From assembly GCF_900113245.1 (NCBI RefSeq), contig NZ_FOOQ01000001.1, forward strand, positions 62,001-126,000: a stretch of 64,000 nucleotides of DNA, in the 5' to 3' direction. The DNA comes from Halopelagius inordinatus (GTDB taxonomy: Archaea; Halobacteriota; Halobacteria; Halobacteriales; Haloferacaceae). A program made the translations under genes and the position numbers. Below are positions 49,317 to 57,533 of the stretch, in pieces (the stretch's first letter is position 1; each line of letters begins with the position of its first letter). The notes under the pieces were generated by a model. That model made no database searches. It saw only the letters and a list, made by a program, of their open reading frames with translations, and had not been told where the DNA came from.

Positions 49317-49619
49317 CTACCGCATCCAGAGCAGTTGCGCGTGGCGCGTCTCGCCGACGTCGAGAACCGTCTCTTCGTCTACGATTCCCGCCTCGACGGC
49401 GACGCCGACGGCGCGTTCCCCGACGATGTTCGCGACGGTGGCGCGCGTGAGACTGTCGACGACGGCGTCTTCGTCCGCCTCGTCGGCCTCGGTGCCGCCG
49501 TAGAACTCCTCTGTCACTTCGAGCGACACCTCTCCGTTCTCGTACGTCTCGCCGAGGCAGTCGTCGTCGCAAACGGAGACGAGCAGTCCCTCCGGCGTCT
49601 GTCGTTCGCGCAGTAACAT
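49317..49619 (-). CDS. DUF424-domain protein
   Basis: A 100-residue protein of the archaeal DUF424 family, start MLLRERQTPEGLLVSVCDDDC with three Cys/Asp-rich N-terminal residues (VCDDDCLGETYENGE) and the C-terminal TVANIVGERAVGVAVEAGIV, a fold signature of the family. The role is unknown; homologues have been linked to RNA metabolism by context. Its ATG overlaps the TPR gene stop by one base (TGATG), so they are translationally coupled. The gene is followed by a hairpin with a T run. Confidence 0.85.
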   Translation of the reverse strand: MLLRERQTPEGLLVSVCDDDCLGETYENGEVSLEVTEEFYGGTEADEADEDAVVDSLTRATVANIVGERAVGVAVEAGIVDEETVLDVGETRHAQLLWMR

Positions 49620-50362
49620 CACCGGTCCTCGATGAGTTGTTGTTCCTGTTCTTGCCGGAGTTCGTTGGCCTGCTCTTGGACGCGTTCGGCCTCCTCGCTC
49701 TCGCCGAGTTCCTCCAGTGCGCGGGCCTTCTCTTCGAGTACGTCCGCGCTCCGCATGCCGAGTCGGATGGCGTTGTCGAACGCGTTGACGGCGTCCTCGT
49801 TGAGGCCGCGTTCCTGCAGGAAGAAGCCGCGGTTGTACCACGCCTGCGGGGACCGCGAGTCGGCCTCGACTGCGCGTTCGGCGTGTTCGAGAGCCTCGTC
49901 GGTCTCGCCGAACTCCCAGAGGGCGTACGCCAGATTCGTGTGGGCGTCCGAATCGTACTCGGTCGCGTCCACGTGAAGCGCCTCGCGGTACGCGCCGATG
50001 GCCTCGTCGTACTCTTCGAGTTGGGCGTGTGCGGCGCCTTTGTTCACCCACGCCTCTTGGGCGTCCGACGAGTCCTCTTCGGCGAACTGCGCGGCGCGTC
50101 CGAGCGTCTCCGTGGCCTCCTCGAACCGGTTTATCTGCATGTACGAGAGGCCGACGTCGATGAGTTCCTGTACGTCGACTTGGTCGGATGCGATGTTTCG
50201 CTCGTCCAGCGTGTCGGTGATGACGCGCGTGTCCACCGGGTCCTCCTTCGTGGGGTCCATCTTCAACTCGGGCGGGTCGAGCGAGAACTCTTCGTAGTCC
50301 TCGTCGAACCCTTGTCCCTCGGAGAACTCGTGGGGACGGTCTCGCTCGCCGTCTTCTGCCAT
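49619..50362 (-). CDS. TPR-repeat protein
   Basis: A 247-residue soluble protein with about four tetratricopeptide repeats, roughly residues 78-215 (SYMQINRFEEATETLGRAAQ, AWVNKGAAHAQLEEYDEAIG, NLAYALWEFGETDEALEHAER, AWYNRGFFLQERGLNEDAVN), an acidic N-terminal 55 residues, and a Glu/Gln-rich coil at the end (ELRQEQEQQLIEDR). TPRs act as protein-binding scaffolds. It is coupled to the DUF424 gene. The ATG at 50362 lies about 27 bases after a CTTAACCG promoter element; the upstream ATG at 50395 is less likely. Confidence 0.85.
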   Translation of the reverse strand: MAEDGERDRPHEFSEGQGFDEDYEEFSLDPPELKMDPTKEDPVDTRVITDTLDERNIASDQVDVQELIDVGLSYMQINRFEEATETLGRAAQFAEEDSSDAQEAWVNKGAAHAQLEEYDEAIGAYREALHVDATEYDSDAHTNLAYALWEFGETDEALEHAERAVEADSRSPQAWYNRGFFLQERGLNEDAVNAFDNAIRLGMRSADVLEEKARALEELGESEEAERVQEQANELRQEQEQQLIEDR

Positions 50363-50384
50363 ACGCCGCGATTGGGTACCGGGA

Positions 50385-50394
50385 CGGTTAAGCA
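50385..50394 (-). promoter_or_regulatory. TATA-box promoter of the TPR-DUF424 operon
   Basis: GCTTAACCGT on the minus strand, about 27 bases before the ATG at 50362. Confidence 0.45.
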
Positions 50395-50440
50395 CTACGT
50401 CACGGAGCGCAGCGGCCGCCCTCGCGGCGTCACCGACCGG

Positions 50441-50450
50441 TTTTTACTCC
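50441..50450 (+). promoter_or_regulatory. TATA-box promoter of the phosphatase-like gene
   Basis: GTTTTTACTC, about 27 bases upstream of the GTG at 50471, which supports that start. Confidence 0.45.
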
Positions 50451-50470
50451 CCGCGGACCCCCCACCGAGA

Positions 50471-51118
50471 GTGAGCGCTCCGACCGAACCCACTCGCATC
50501 ACCTTCGTCTGCCGCGCGGCGTCCTCGGGGACTCCGGGTCCGACGCGCACGCCCGGCCTCTCTCGACGCGGGCGACGCGACGCGGCGCGTCTGACCGCGC
50601 ACCTCCTCGAACTCGAACCGGTCGACGTGGTCGTCGCGAGTCCGCGCCCGAGCGCACGACAGACGGTCGCGGGCGTCGCCGACGGCGCGGACGTTCCGCT
50701 CCTCACGGACGAACGGTTCAGAAAGCGCCGCCTCTCGGGGACGGCCGTCGCCGACAGAGCGGAGGCGAGAGACCGTCTGTGGGCCGACCCGACGGCGTCG
50801 AACCCCGGCGGCGAATCCCACCGCGAGGCGCAGAAACGGGCGGTCGCGGCTCTCGAACGAATCCTCGACGCCTACCCCGGCCGCCACGTCGTCGTCGGGA
50901 CGCACGCGACGACGCTCGCTCTCGTCTTGAACGCGTTCGACCCGCGGTACGGACGGGCGTTTCGCGACGGCGTGGCGGAACCCGACGCCTATCAGGCGAC
51001 GTTCGTCGAGGGGGACCTGTTCGGCGTCGGGCGCGTCTGGGCCGACGAACTCGCCACGAACGACGCCGACTCGGAGGCGCGCGCGGACGCGGACGACGAG
51101 ACTGACGCGGACGACTGA
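50471..51118 (+). CDS. Histidine phosphatase-fold protein with degenerate catalytic motif
   Basis: A 215-residue protein with the histidine phosphatase (phosphoglycerate mutase) fold: GLSRRGRRDAARLTAHL, VVVASPRPSARQTVAG (the second-strand SSPxxRxxxTA-type block) and the later VVVGTHATTLALVLNAF (second His) are seen. The N-terminal catalytic RHG is replaced: the sequence reads ITFVCRAASSGTPG, with Ala where the phosphorylated His should be. This argues for a pseudo-enzyme or altered chemistry. An acidic tail follows. The GTG at 50471 fits a TATA box; the region in front of it is not protein-like. Confidence 0.75.
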   Translation: MSAPTEPTRITFVCRAASSGTPGPTRTPGLSRRGRRDAARLTAHLLELEPVDVVVASPRPSARQTVAGVADGADVPLLTDERFRKRRLSGTAVADRAEARDRLWADPTASNPGGESHREAQKRAVAALERILDAYPGRHVVVGTHATTLALVLNAFDPRYGRAFRDGVAEPDAYQATFVEGDLFGVGRVWADELATNDADSEARADADDETDADD

Positions 51119-51161
51119 CCGCCCGGCGGACATTTACCTTCTCGGCGGACCGACTCGCGGT

Positions 51162-51722
51162 ATGCGACTCTTCGTGAGCATCGACCTCCCCGACGCGTTG
51201 ACGGAGGCCGTCTCGGCGGCGCAGGCGCGGTTCGCGGACGCCGAGGGTCTCCGCTTTACCGACCCCGGACAGGCGCACCTGACGCTGAAGTTCCTCGGGG
51301 ACTGCGATTCGGACCGCGTCTCCGACATCGAGGCGGCGATGGAGTCCGCCGTCGCCGAGGCGGGCGTCGCCCCGTTCGACGCCGCGGTGGGCGGGTTCGG
51401 CGTCTTCCCCTCTCCGGACTACATCAGCGTCGTCTGGACCGGTATCCGCGACGGCGCGGGCGCGGCGGAGACGACGCGCCTCCACGAGGCACTCGAAGAG
51501 CAGACGACCGAACTCGGATTCGACCCCGAGAGCCACGAGTTCACGCCGCACGTCACCATCGCGCGGATGGACGACGCCCGGGGCAAGGAGTTGGTCCGAC
51601 GGGTCGTCCGAGAGACCGACCCCGACGTGGGGACGTTTCGCGTCGAGGAGATTCGGCTGAAAGAGAGCACCCTCACGAATGAGGGGCCGCGGTACGACAC
51701 GGTGGCGCGCGTGAAACTGTAA
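51162..51722 (+). CDS. thpR: RNA 2',3'-cyclic phosphodiesterase (LigT-like)
   Basis: A 186-residue 2H-phosphodiesterase that opens 2',3'-cyclic phosphates on RNA ends. The two catalytic HxTx motifs are HLTL (H39, T41) and HVTI (H130, T132), in the correct spacing. The N-terminal MRLFVSIDLPDAL and the C-terminal VEEIRLKESTLTNEGPRY are typical. The ATG at 51162 lies in the correct place for the first beta strand. It may act in tRNA splicing or RNA repair; no RtcB or ligase gene is near. Confidence 0.93.
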   Translation: MRLFVSIDLPDALTEAVSAAQARFADAEGLRFTDPGQAHLTLKFLGDCDSDRVSDIEAAMESAVAEAGVAPFDAAVGGFGVFPSPDYISVVWTGIRDGAGAAETTRLHEALEEQTTELGFDPESHEFTPHVTIARMDDARGKELVRRVVRETDPDVGTFRVEEIRLKESTLTNEGPRYDTVARVKL

Positions 51723-51731
51723 GTGTCCGCC

Positions 51732-52670
51732 TCAGTCCGCGTCGTTCGTTCCCACCCACCTACCGGTTCGCATCCGGCGGAGTTCGGCCCGAATCGCTCC
51801 GCGTTTCACGAGGACGAACCCGACGAATATCGACGCGAACCCGACGACGGTGGTCACGGTCAGCGTCTCGCCGAGGGCGACCCACCCGGCTATCGCGGCG
51901 AACACGGGGATGACGTACTCCAGAAGGCTCACCTCCACCGGGCCGATTCGGTCCAAGAGCCAAAAGTAAAGCAGGAAGCCGCCCGCGCCCGCGACGACGG
52001 AGAGGTACGCGAGTGCCGCGACGGCGTCGAGCGTCCACACCGCGTCGGCGTACGACTCCCACGGGAGCACGAACGTGGTGACGTGGAGGAAGACTGCGCC
52101 GACGAGCATCATCCACGCCTGCGTGGAGACGAGGGGAAGCGCCGACTTCGCGTCGTGGGTCAACACCGCGCCGAGAGCGAACGCCACCGCGGAGGCGAGA
52201 ACCAAAGCGACGCCGTGGACGTCGGACCCAAAGAGGTTCGAAGGGTCCGGGTTCGCGATGACGACGACGCCGACGAAGCCGAACGTGACGCCGACTGCCC
52301 CGACTGGGGTCAGTCGCTCCGCCGACGCCGTGAGGCGCGTCAAAGCCGGGGTGATGACGGGGACGAGTCCGAGCAACACCGCGGCGACGGCGCTCTCTAC
52401 GTACTGCTGACCGGTGAACAGGAACGCGTGGTGGACGCCGATGGTGAACACGCCGCCGGTCAGAATCGGCACCCACTCCGCCCGAGAGTGCGGGCGGAGT
52501 CTGTCGCTTCGGGCCGAAGCGAGTGCGAAGAGGAGTGCGGCCGCGAGCGTAAAGCGGACGGCGGCGAACAGCGCGGGGGGAAGAGACCTGAGGCCGACTT
52601 TCGTCGCCATGAACGCCGTCCCCCAGGCGGCGGAGACCAGAAGGAAGACGACAGTCGTTCGGTGACGCAT
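51732..52670 (-). CDS. DMT-superfamily (EamA-type) transporter
   Basis: A 312-residue membrane protein with ten hydrophobic helices arranged as two EamA repeats: residues about 8-140 ([38 protein letters not shown]) and 155-295 ([43 protein letters not shown]). Such drug/metabolite transporters export amino acids, purines or metabolites. The substrate is not deducible. It converges with thpR (10 bases between stops). No operon partner. Confidence 0.85.
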   Translation of the reverse strand: MRHRTTVVFLLVSAAWGTAFMATKVGLRSLPPALFAAVRFTLAAALLFALASARSDRLRPHSRAEWVPILTGGVFTIGVHHAFLFTGQQYVESAVAAVLLGLVPVITPALTRLTASAERLTPVGAVGVTFGFVGVVVIANPDPSNLFGSDVHGVALVLASAVAFALGAVLTHDAKSALPLVSTQAWMMLVGAVFLHVTTFVLPWESYADAVWTLDAVAALAYLSVVAGAGGFLLYFWLLDRIGPVEVSLLEYVIPVFAAIAGWVALGETLTVTTVVGFASIFVGFVLVKRGAIRAELRRMRTGRWVGTNDAD

Positions 52671-52787
52671 CTATCGACCGGAGGAGGCGTCCCGCCCTGA
52701 ATGGCTCGGTTCTCCGGCGGCGTTCGACCGCCGAACGCTAGATTCCGACTGCGAGCGCGTGGCACGGTGCCGGAACCGAAGGAACAA

Positions 52788-52797
52788 GATTTTATGC
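52788..52797 (+). promoter_or_regulatory. TATA-box promoter of the L39e-L31e-aIF6 operon
   Basis: GATTTTATGC, about 30 bases upstream of the ATG at 52822, supporting a strong promoter for the ribosomal-protein block. Confidence 0.55.
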
Positions 52798-52821
52798 GGC
52801 CCAGAGAAAACATCGTCTACT

Positions 52822-52974
52822 ATGAGTAAGAAGACGAAAGCGAAGAAGAAGCGGCTGGCCAAACTGGAGCGTCAGAACAGTCGCGTCCCCGCGTGGGTCA
52901 TGCTGAAGACGGACATGAAGGTCACGCGCAACCCCAAGCGCCGCAACTGGCGGCGGAGCAACACGGACGAGTAA
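52822..52974 (+). CDS. rpl39e: Large-subunit ribosomal protein L39e
   Basis: A 50-residue basic protein, start [20 protein letters not shown], continuing [20 protein letters not shown] and [10 protein letters not shown], the unmistakable L39e pattern; it lines the exit tunnel of the large subunit. It is the first gene of the conserved L39e-L31e-aIF6 cluster, 3 bases before L31e. The ATG at 52822 is chosen because upstream codons are not conserved. Confidence 0.97.
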   Translation: MSKKTKAKKKRLAKLERQNSRVPAWVMLKTDMKVTRNPKRRNWRRSNTDE

Positions 52975-52977
52975 CCG

Positions 52978-53256
52978 ATGAGCGCAAGCGACTTCGAAGA
53001 ACGCGTCATCACGGTACCGCTCCGCGACGTCAAGAACGCCCCCTCTCACGAGGCGGCCGGACGCGCCATGAAGCTCATCCGCCAGCACCTCGCGAAGCAC
53101 TTCAAGGTCGACGAGGACGCAGTCCGCCTCGACCCCGCTATCAACGAGGGCATCTGGGCGCACGGCCGACAGAAACCGCCGAGCAAGTTCCGCGTTCGCG
53201 CGGCCCGCTTCGACGAGGACGGCGACCCCGTCGTCGAAGCAGAACCGGCAGAGTAA
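52978..53256 (+). CDS. rpl31e: Large-subunit ribosomal protein L31e
   Basis: A 92-residue L31e protein near the exit tunnel. The N-terminal ERVITVPLRDVKNAPSHEAAGRAMKLIRQHLAKHF is characteristic, followed by RLDPAINEGIWAHGRQKPPSKFRVRAARFDEDGDP. The charge pattern is halophilic, with an acidic C-terminus. It starts 3 bases after rpl39e and is followed by the aIF6 gene 3 bases later, so the three form one transcript. Confidence 0.97.
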   Translation: MSASDFEERVITVPLRDVKNAPSHEAAGRAMKLIRQHLAKHFKVDEDAVRLDPAINEGIWAHGRQKPPSKFRVRAARFDEDGDPVVEAEPAE

Positions 53257-53259
53257 ACG

Positions 53260-53925
53260 GTGCTTCGCGCCTCCTTCGCCGGTTCGTCGTACGTCGGCGT
53301 CTTCGCTCGCGCCACCGACGACGTGCTTCTCGTCCGCCCGGACGCGGACGAGGGCCTCGTCGAGTCGATGAGCGACGAACTCGGCGTTCCGGCCGTGAAG
53401 ACGACCGTCGGCGGGTCGAGTACCGTCGGCGCACTCGCGATGGGCAACGAGAACGGCGTTCTCGTCTCAGCCCGCGCGACCGACCGCGAGAAGGAGGCCA
53501 TCGCCGAAGCGGCAGACCTCCCGGTGACGGAACTCCCCGGTCGAATCAACGCCGCCGGAAACGTCGTGCTCGCGAACAACTACGGCGCGTGCGTCCACCC
53601 GGACCTCTCCGACGAGGCGGTCGAAGCGGTCGAAGAGGCCCTCGGAGTCCCCGTCGAACACGGTGACCTCGCGGACGTACGCACCATCGGCACCGCCGCC
53701 GTCGCGAACGACAGAGGCGTCCTCTGTCACCCGAAGTCCCGCGAACCCGAACTCGAAGCGCTCGAGGACCTCCTCGACGTTCGAGCGGATATCGGGACGG
53801 TCAACTACGGCGCACCCCTCGTCGGCTCCGGCCTCGTCGCGAACGACGCCGACTACGTCGTCGGCGAGGAGACGACCGGTCCCGAAATCGGGCGCGTCGA
53901 GGACGCACTCGACTACATCGACTGA
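53260..53925 (+). CDS. Translation initiation factor aIF6
   Basis: A 221-residue pentein-fold anti-association factor that prevents premature joining of ribosomal subunits. The N-terminal [19 protein letters not shown], the internal repeats [21 protein letters not shown] and [20 protein letters not shown], and the C-terminal [24 protein letters not shown] show the fivefold pentein repeats. It starts with GTG at 53260, three bases after L31e, and acts on the large subunit with NMD3. Standard archaeal gene order (L39e-L31e-aIF6). Confidence 0.95.
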   Translation: MLRASFAGSSYVGVFARATDDVLLVRPDADEGLVESMSDELGVPAVKTTVGGSSTVGALAMGNENGVLVSARATDREKEAIAEAADLPVTELPGRINAAGNVVLANNYGACVHPDLSDEAVEAVEEALGVPVEHGDLADVRTIGTAAVANDRGVLCHPKSREPELEALEDLLDVRADIGTVNYGAPLVGSGLVANDADYVVGEETTGPEIGRVEDALDYID

Positions 53926-53935
53926 CCGCTCCGAG

Positions 53936-53949
53936 ACGGCCGCGGCCGT
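53936..53949. terminator. 14-bp perfect palindrome after aIF6
   Basis: ACGGCCGCGGCCGT begins 10 bases after the aIF6 stop and is followed by a long pyrimidine-rich stretch on the plus strand containing CTTTTTGCC (54008-54017). Possible terminator or processing site for the L39e-L31e-aIF6 transcript. Confidence 0.4.
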
Positions 53950-54091
53950 TCCGACTCGGTCGTCGTTCTCGCGTCTTCTGCCGCCGCTCCGCCGCTTTCG
54001 TCCCCTCGCTTTTTGCCCTCGGACCGACGGTTCTCGTCGCCGTCTCGCGTTCGCTCGACCTGCGATTGGCCGCCGGATAGTGTCCCGAGTA

Positions 54092-54104
54092 GGAAGATAC
54101 TTCC
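54092..54104. promoter_or_regulatory. Inverted repeat upstream of rpl18a
   Basis: GGAAG-ATA-CTTCC is a perfect dyad that sits 24-36 bases before the ATG at 54128, the region where the TATA box is expected (AAGATACTT). It may be the promoter core itself or an operator. Confidence 0.4.
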
Positions 54105-54127
54105 CCGCGCATCCACTCCCTCGGAGT

Positions 54128-54304
54128 ATGAGCCAATTTACGGTGAGCGGTCGGTACCAAAGCCGCGACAGCTACCGTCAGTTCGAGACTGAGGTCGACG
54201 CGCCCAACGAGAACGTCGCCCGCGAACGAGTGTACGCCAACGTCGGGAGCCGACACGGCCTGAAGCGTACCCAGATCGACCTCGAGGAGGTGTCCGCCCA
54301 ATGA
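54128..54304 (+). CDS. Large-subunit ribosomal protein L18Ae (LX)
   Basis: A 58-residue LX/L18Ae protein, start MSQFTVSGRYQSRDSYRQFE, with TEVDAPNENVARERVYANVGSRHGLKRTQIDLEEVSAQ. It is an archaeal large-subunit protein of small size. Its stop overlaps the start of the prefoldin alpha gene by four bases (ATGA), so the two are coupled. A 202-base spacer separates it from aIF6, with its own dyad. Confidence 0.93.
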   Translation: MSQFTVSGRYQSRDSYRQFETEVDAPNENVARERVYANVGSRHGLKRTQIDLEEVSAQ

Positions 54305-54756
54305 TGGGTGGCGGTCAGCAGCAACTCCAGCAGCTCTCTCAGGAACTGCAGGCTATCGACGAGGAGATCGAGGAGCTCGAAGGCGACATCGAGGATCTCG
54401 AAGTCGAACAAGACGAGATAGACGAGGCCGTCGAAGCCATCGAGACGCTCGAAACCGGCTCGACGGTTCAGGTTCCGCTCGGCGGCGGCGCGTACCTCCG
54501 CGCGGAAGTCCAAGACATAGACGAGGTCATCGTCGGACTCGGCAGCAACTACGCGGCCGAACAAGAGCAAGACGACGCCATCGACGCCCTGCGCACGAAG
54601 CAGGACGCGCTCGACGACCGCATCTCCGACCTCGAAGACGAAGTCGACGAACTCGAAGACGAGAGCAGCGAGCTCGAACAGCAGGCCCAGCAGATGCAAC
54701 AGCAGATGCAGCAACAGCAGATGCAGCAGATGCAGCAGCAGGACGAAGACCAGTAA
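54301..54756 (+). CDS. pfdA: Prefoldin alpha subunit
   Basis: A 151-residue prefoldin alpha subunit that makes the hexameric jellyfish-shaped co-chaperone delivering unfolded proteins to the thermosome. Two coiled-coil helices (about 10-50 and 95-125) frame a beta-hairpin core TGSTVQVPLGGGAYLRAEV. The C-terminal tail is rich in Gln and Met (QQAQQMQQQMQQQQMQQMQ) and is probably disordered. The gene overlaps rpl18a by four bases and precedes ftsY by 46 bases, in the conserved archaeal order. Confidence 0.95.
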   Translation: MMGGGQQQLQQLSQELQAIDEEIEELEGDIEDLEVEQDEIDEAVEAIETLETGSTVQVPLGGGAYLRAEVQDIDEVIVGLGSNYAAEQEQDDAIDALRTKQDALDDRISDLEDEVDELEDESSELEQQAQQMQQQMQQQQMQQMQQQDEDQ

Positions 54757-54802
54757 ATCCCCTACCGTGACGCGGTAGCGTCGCGCCCCCCACCCTATCA
54801 CG

Positions 54803-56299
54803 ATGTTTGACGGACTGAAAAAGAAACTCCAGAGTTTCCGCGACGACGTCGAGGACACCGCCGAGGAGAAAGCAGAAGAGAGAGCCGAGGCGGCCGACGA
54901 CGTCGAGGAGCCCTCGCCGACCGACGCCGAGACGGAGTCGGAAGCGCCCGGGACGACCGACCCCGAACCGGCGACGGCCGCGGACGCGTCGGCCGACGCA
55001 GCGTCGGACGTCGGTCCCGCGGGCGCGGAGGACGCGGCCCCCGCCGAGGAGGCCGCCGCGGACTCCGAGGCCGAAGACGCCGACTCGGAGGTCGAAGTCG
55101 AACCGAACGCGACGGCGGACGCGTCGCTTCACGCCGACCCCGAACCGACCGAGGAGGCTGAAAAACGGGTCCCCGACGCCGCGGACGCGTCGGCCGACGC
55201 GGAGACCGACGACTCCGTTCCCGACCTCGAAGACGTCGCCGAACGAGGGTCGGCGGGCCGCGAGACGGAGTCCCGCGACGCTACGGACGCGGATGCGGAC
55301 GCAGACACGGACACCGACGACGCCGAATCCGAAGAGTACGAGTCTATCGCCTCGGACGCGGCGTCGGAGGCACTCGCGAAAGACGAGACGAAAAAGTCCG
55401 GCGCGGGCCGCCTGAAGCGCGCGGCGGCGTTCGCCACCGGGAAGATAATCATCGAGGAAGAGGACCTCGAAGACCCCCTGTGGGAACTGGAGATGGCGCT
55501 CTTAGAGAGCGACGTCGAGATGACCGTGGCAGAAGAGATTCTCGACACCATCCGCGAGAAGATGCTCGGCGAGACGCGCGCGCAGGTCGAAACCACGGGC
55601 GAACTCGTCTCGGAGGCGCTTCACGACGCCCTCTACGACGTGATAAGCGTCGGTCAGTTCGACTTCGACGAGCGAGTCCGCGAGGCGGACAAGCCGGTCA
55701 CCATCATCTTCACCGGCGTCAACGGCGTCGGCAAGACCACGTCCATCGCGAAGATGGCGCGGTACTTCGAGGAACGCGGCCTCTCGACGGTGCTCGCGAA
55801 CGGGGACACCTATCGTGCGGGTGCGAACGAGCAGATTCGCAAGCACGCCGACAACCTCGGCAAGGAACTCATCACCCACGAACAGGGCGGTGACCCGGCG
55901 GCCGTCCTCTACGACGGCGTTGAGTACGCGGAAGCCCACGACATAGACGTCGTCTTGGGAGACACCGCGGGCCGACTGCACACGTCGAACGACCTCATGT
56001 CGCAGTTAGAGAAGATAGACCGCGTCGTGGACCCGGATATGACGCTTTTCGTCGACGAAGCCGTCGCCGGACAGGACGCGGTCCAACGCTCGAAGAAGTT
56101 CGACGACGCCGCCGAGATAGACGGCACCATCCTCACCAAGGCCGACGCCGACTCCAACGGCGGTGCGGCCATCTCCATCGCCTACGTCACGGGCAAGCCC
56201 ATCCTGTTTCTCGGCGTCGGACAGGGCTACGGTGACATCGAACGGTTCGACCCCGAACGGATGGTCAACCGACTGCTGGGCCGAGAAGACGCGGAGTAA
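54803..56299 (+). CDS. ftsY: Signal recognition particle receptor FtsY
   Basis: A 498-residue GTPase that docks SRP-ribosome complexes at the membrane. The N-terminal 190 residues are a long acidic Ala/Asp/Glu-rich domain of low complexity. The NG core carries the P-loop GVNGVGKTTS (about 304-313), VVLGDTAGRLHT (G3) and TKADADSNGG (G4). The G domain ends with the MVNRLLGRED tail. Gene order rpl39e-rpl31e-eif6-rpl18a-pfdA-ftsY is conserved in archaea. Partner Ffh/SRP54 lies 2.4 kb downstream. The domain split is clear. Confidence 0.95.
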   Translation: MFDGLKKKLQSFRDDVEDTAEEKAEERAEAADDVEEPSPTDAETESEAPGTTDPEPATAADASADAASDVGPAGAEDAAPAEEAAADSEAEDADSEVEVEPNATADASLHADPEPTEEAEKRVPDAADASADAETDDSVPDLEDVAERGSAGRETESRDATDADADADTDTDDAESEEYESIASDAASEALAKDETKKSGAGRLKRAAAFATGKIIIEEEDLEDPLWELEMALLESDVEMTVAEEILDTIREKMLGETRAQVETTGELVSEALHDALYDVISVGQFDFDERVREADKPVTIIFTGVNGVGKTTSIAKMARYFEERGLSTVLANGDTYRAGANEQIRKHADNLGKELITHEQGGDPAAVLYDGVEYAEAHDIDVVLGDTAGRLHTSNDLMSQLEKIDRVVDPDMTLFVDEAVAGQDAVQRSKKFDDAAEIDGTILTKADADSNGGAAISIAYVTGKPILFLGVGQGYGDIERFDPERMVNRLLGREDAE

Positions 56300-56439
56300 C
56301 CCCGCCGCTCTCTCGCGCCTGCGCCCCGATTCTCTCGTTTTGCCGGTAGTACCCGTAAGCGACGTGACCGGCGCCGAATCGGTGGGCGTGGCTCTCTGTC
56401 AGCGAGTGAAAAGTTATTACGCGCGTCGCACCGAACTAC

Positions 56440-56447
56440 GGAGGTGA
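56440..56447 (+). promoter_or_regulatory. Shine-Dalgarno site of the membrane protein gene
   Basis: GGAGGTGA, four bases before the ATG at 56452. An A+T-rich AAGTTATTAC is 40 bases upstream, so the mRNA would be leadered. Confidence 0.6.
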
Positions 56448-56451
56448 GAGA

Positions 56452-56823
56452 ATGAAACTCGAACGACGCGACCGAGACGAAAGACGCTGGTTACATCGGC
56501 TCCTCGTCGTCCTCGCGCTCGTTCTGACCGGGATTCACCTCTATCTCGGTTTCGCGGCCCCGTTCGTGGCCGACTCCGATGCCGCGCGATTCATCGTCAT
56601 CGCCGTACTGTTCGTCTCGGGCATCGTCGTCTACTTCACCTCCCTGTGGCGTCCCATCTACTACCTGGTGGGGACGGCTCTCGCTCTGTATCTCGGCCAA
56701 CTCTGGTTGCTCGGAGGGATGCAGTACTTCCTCATCGGCGCGATTACGGGCGTCGTGTCGACGGCGTTCATGGTTCTGACGTTCTATCTGTTCTACCGAG
56801 AAGAGGAGTTCTTCGCCGACTGA
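56452..56823 (+). CDS. Small membrane protein of unknown function
   Basis: A 123-residue protein with four helices, LLVVLALVLTGIHLYLGFAAPF, FIVIAVLFVSGIVVYFTSLW, YYLVGTALALYLGQLWLLGG and FLIGAITGVVSTAFMVLTFYLF, after a charged N-terminus (MKLERRDRDERRWLHR) and with an acidic tail. No function is recognised. A strong Shine-Dalgarno site supports the start. It lies between ftsY and the LysE-type gene. Confidence 0.72.
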   Translation: MKLERRDRDERRWLHRLLVVLALVLTGIHLYLGFAAPFVADSDAARFIVIAVLFVSGIVVYFTSLWRPIYYLVGTALALYLGQLWLLGGMQYFLIGAITGVVSTAFMVLTFYLFYREEEFFAD

Positions 56824-56873
56824 CTCGCAGGGTGCGTCCGCGAACGTCGCCCTCCGACGCCGACTCTGCGCGT

Positions 56874-57488
56874 TCACTCCAGAGCGACGCCGACGCCGAG
56901 TGCGACCATCACGCCGCCGCCGACCCAGTTGAGTCCGGACGAGAGGCGCGTCGATTCGAGTGCGTCTCCGGCGCGTCCGGACGCGAGAGCGACGACCGAG
57001 AGATACGCCGCCGTCAGGAGGGCGTACGTCGCGCCAAGAAGCGCCATCCTGACCCCGGTTCCGTCGCCCGAACCCGCAAATCCCGGGAGAAACGCGAGGA
57101 AGAAAAGCGCCACCTTCGGGTTCAGGGCGTTCACGAGGACGCCCCGACGGAAACTCCCTTCGGGGTCCGTCTCCACCTGCGGGTCGAACTCGTCGTCGCG
57201 GAGTGCGGTCACGCCGAGGTAGACGAGATACGCCGCGCCGACGTACTTCAGTAGTCGGTACGCCGTCGGGGCGGCGCGGAGGAGTGCGGCGAGACCCAAC
57301 GTCGCCGCCGCGGTGTGGAGTAACACGCCCGCGGAGATGCCGAACGCCGACCGGACGCCCGCGCCGCGGCCCTGCATCCCGCGGGCGAGGACGTACATCG
57401 TGTCCGGACCGGGCGTGAGGACCAAAGCGAGGGCCGCGCCGCAGAACGCGAGATAGGTGGCGGTCGAGAGTCCGGCGACGGATGCCAT
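56874..57488 (-). CDS. LysE/RhtB-family amino acid exporter
   Basis: A 204-residue membrane protein of the LysE/RhtB family with six helices. The family signature LVLTPGPDTMYVLARGMQGRGAGVRSAFG is at residues about 20-48, followed by SAGVLLHTAAATLGLAALLRA and the mid-loop VLVNALNPKVALFFLAFLPGF. It should export small amino acids or related metabolites; substrate not deducible. Starts at ATG 57488, 45 bases beyond the stop of the neighbouring dehydrogenase gene on the same strand, so they may be one transcript. Confidence 0.9.
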   Translation of the reverse strand: MASVAGLSTATYLAFCGAALALVLTPGPDTMYVLARGMQGRGAGVRSAFGISAGVLLHTAAATLGLAALLRAAPTAYRLLKYVGAAYLVYLGVTALRDDEFDPQVETDPEGSFRRGVLVNALNPKVALFFLAFLPGFAGSGDGTGVRMALLGATYALLTAAYLSVVALASGRAGDALESTRLSSGLNWVGGGVMVALGVGVALE

Positions 57489-57533
57489 ACGCGTCGATTC
57501 GGGGTCGCGGTCAAAGAATCCCCGGACGGCGGG

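Noticed and set aside
49637-50470. Long N-terminal extension of the phosphatase-like gene
   Set aside because: Antisense to the TPR gene; the real start is the GTG at 50471, which follows a TATA box.
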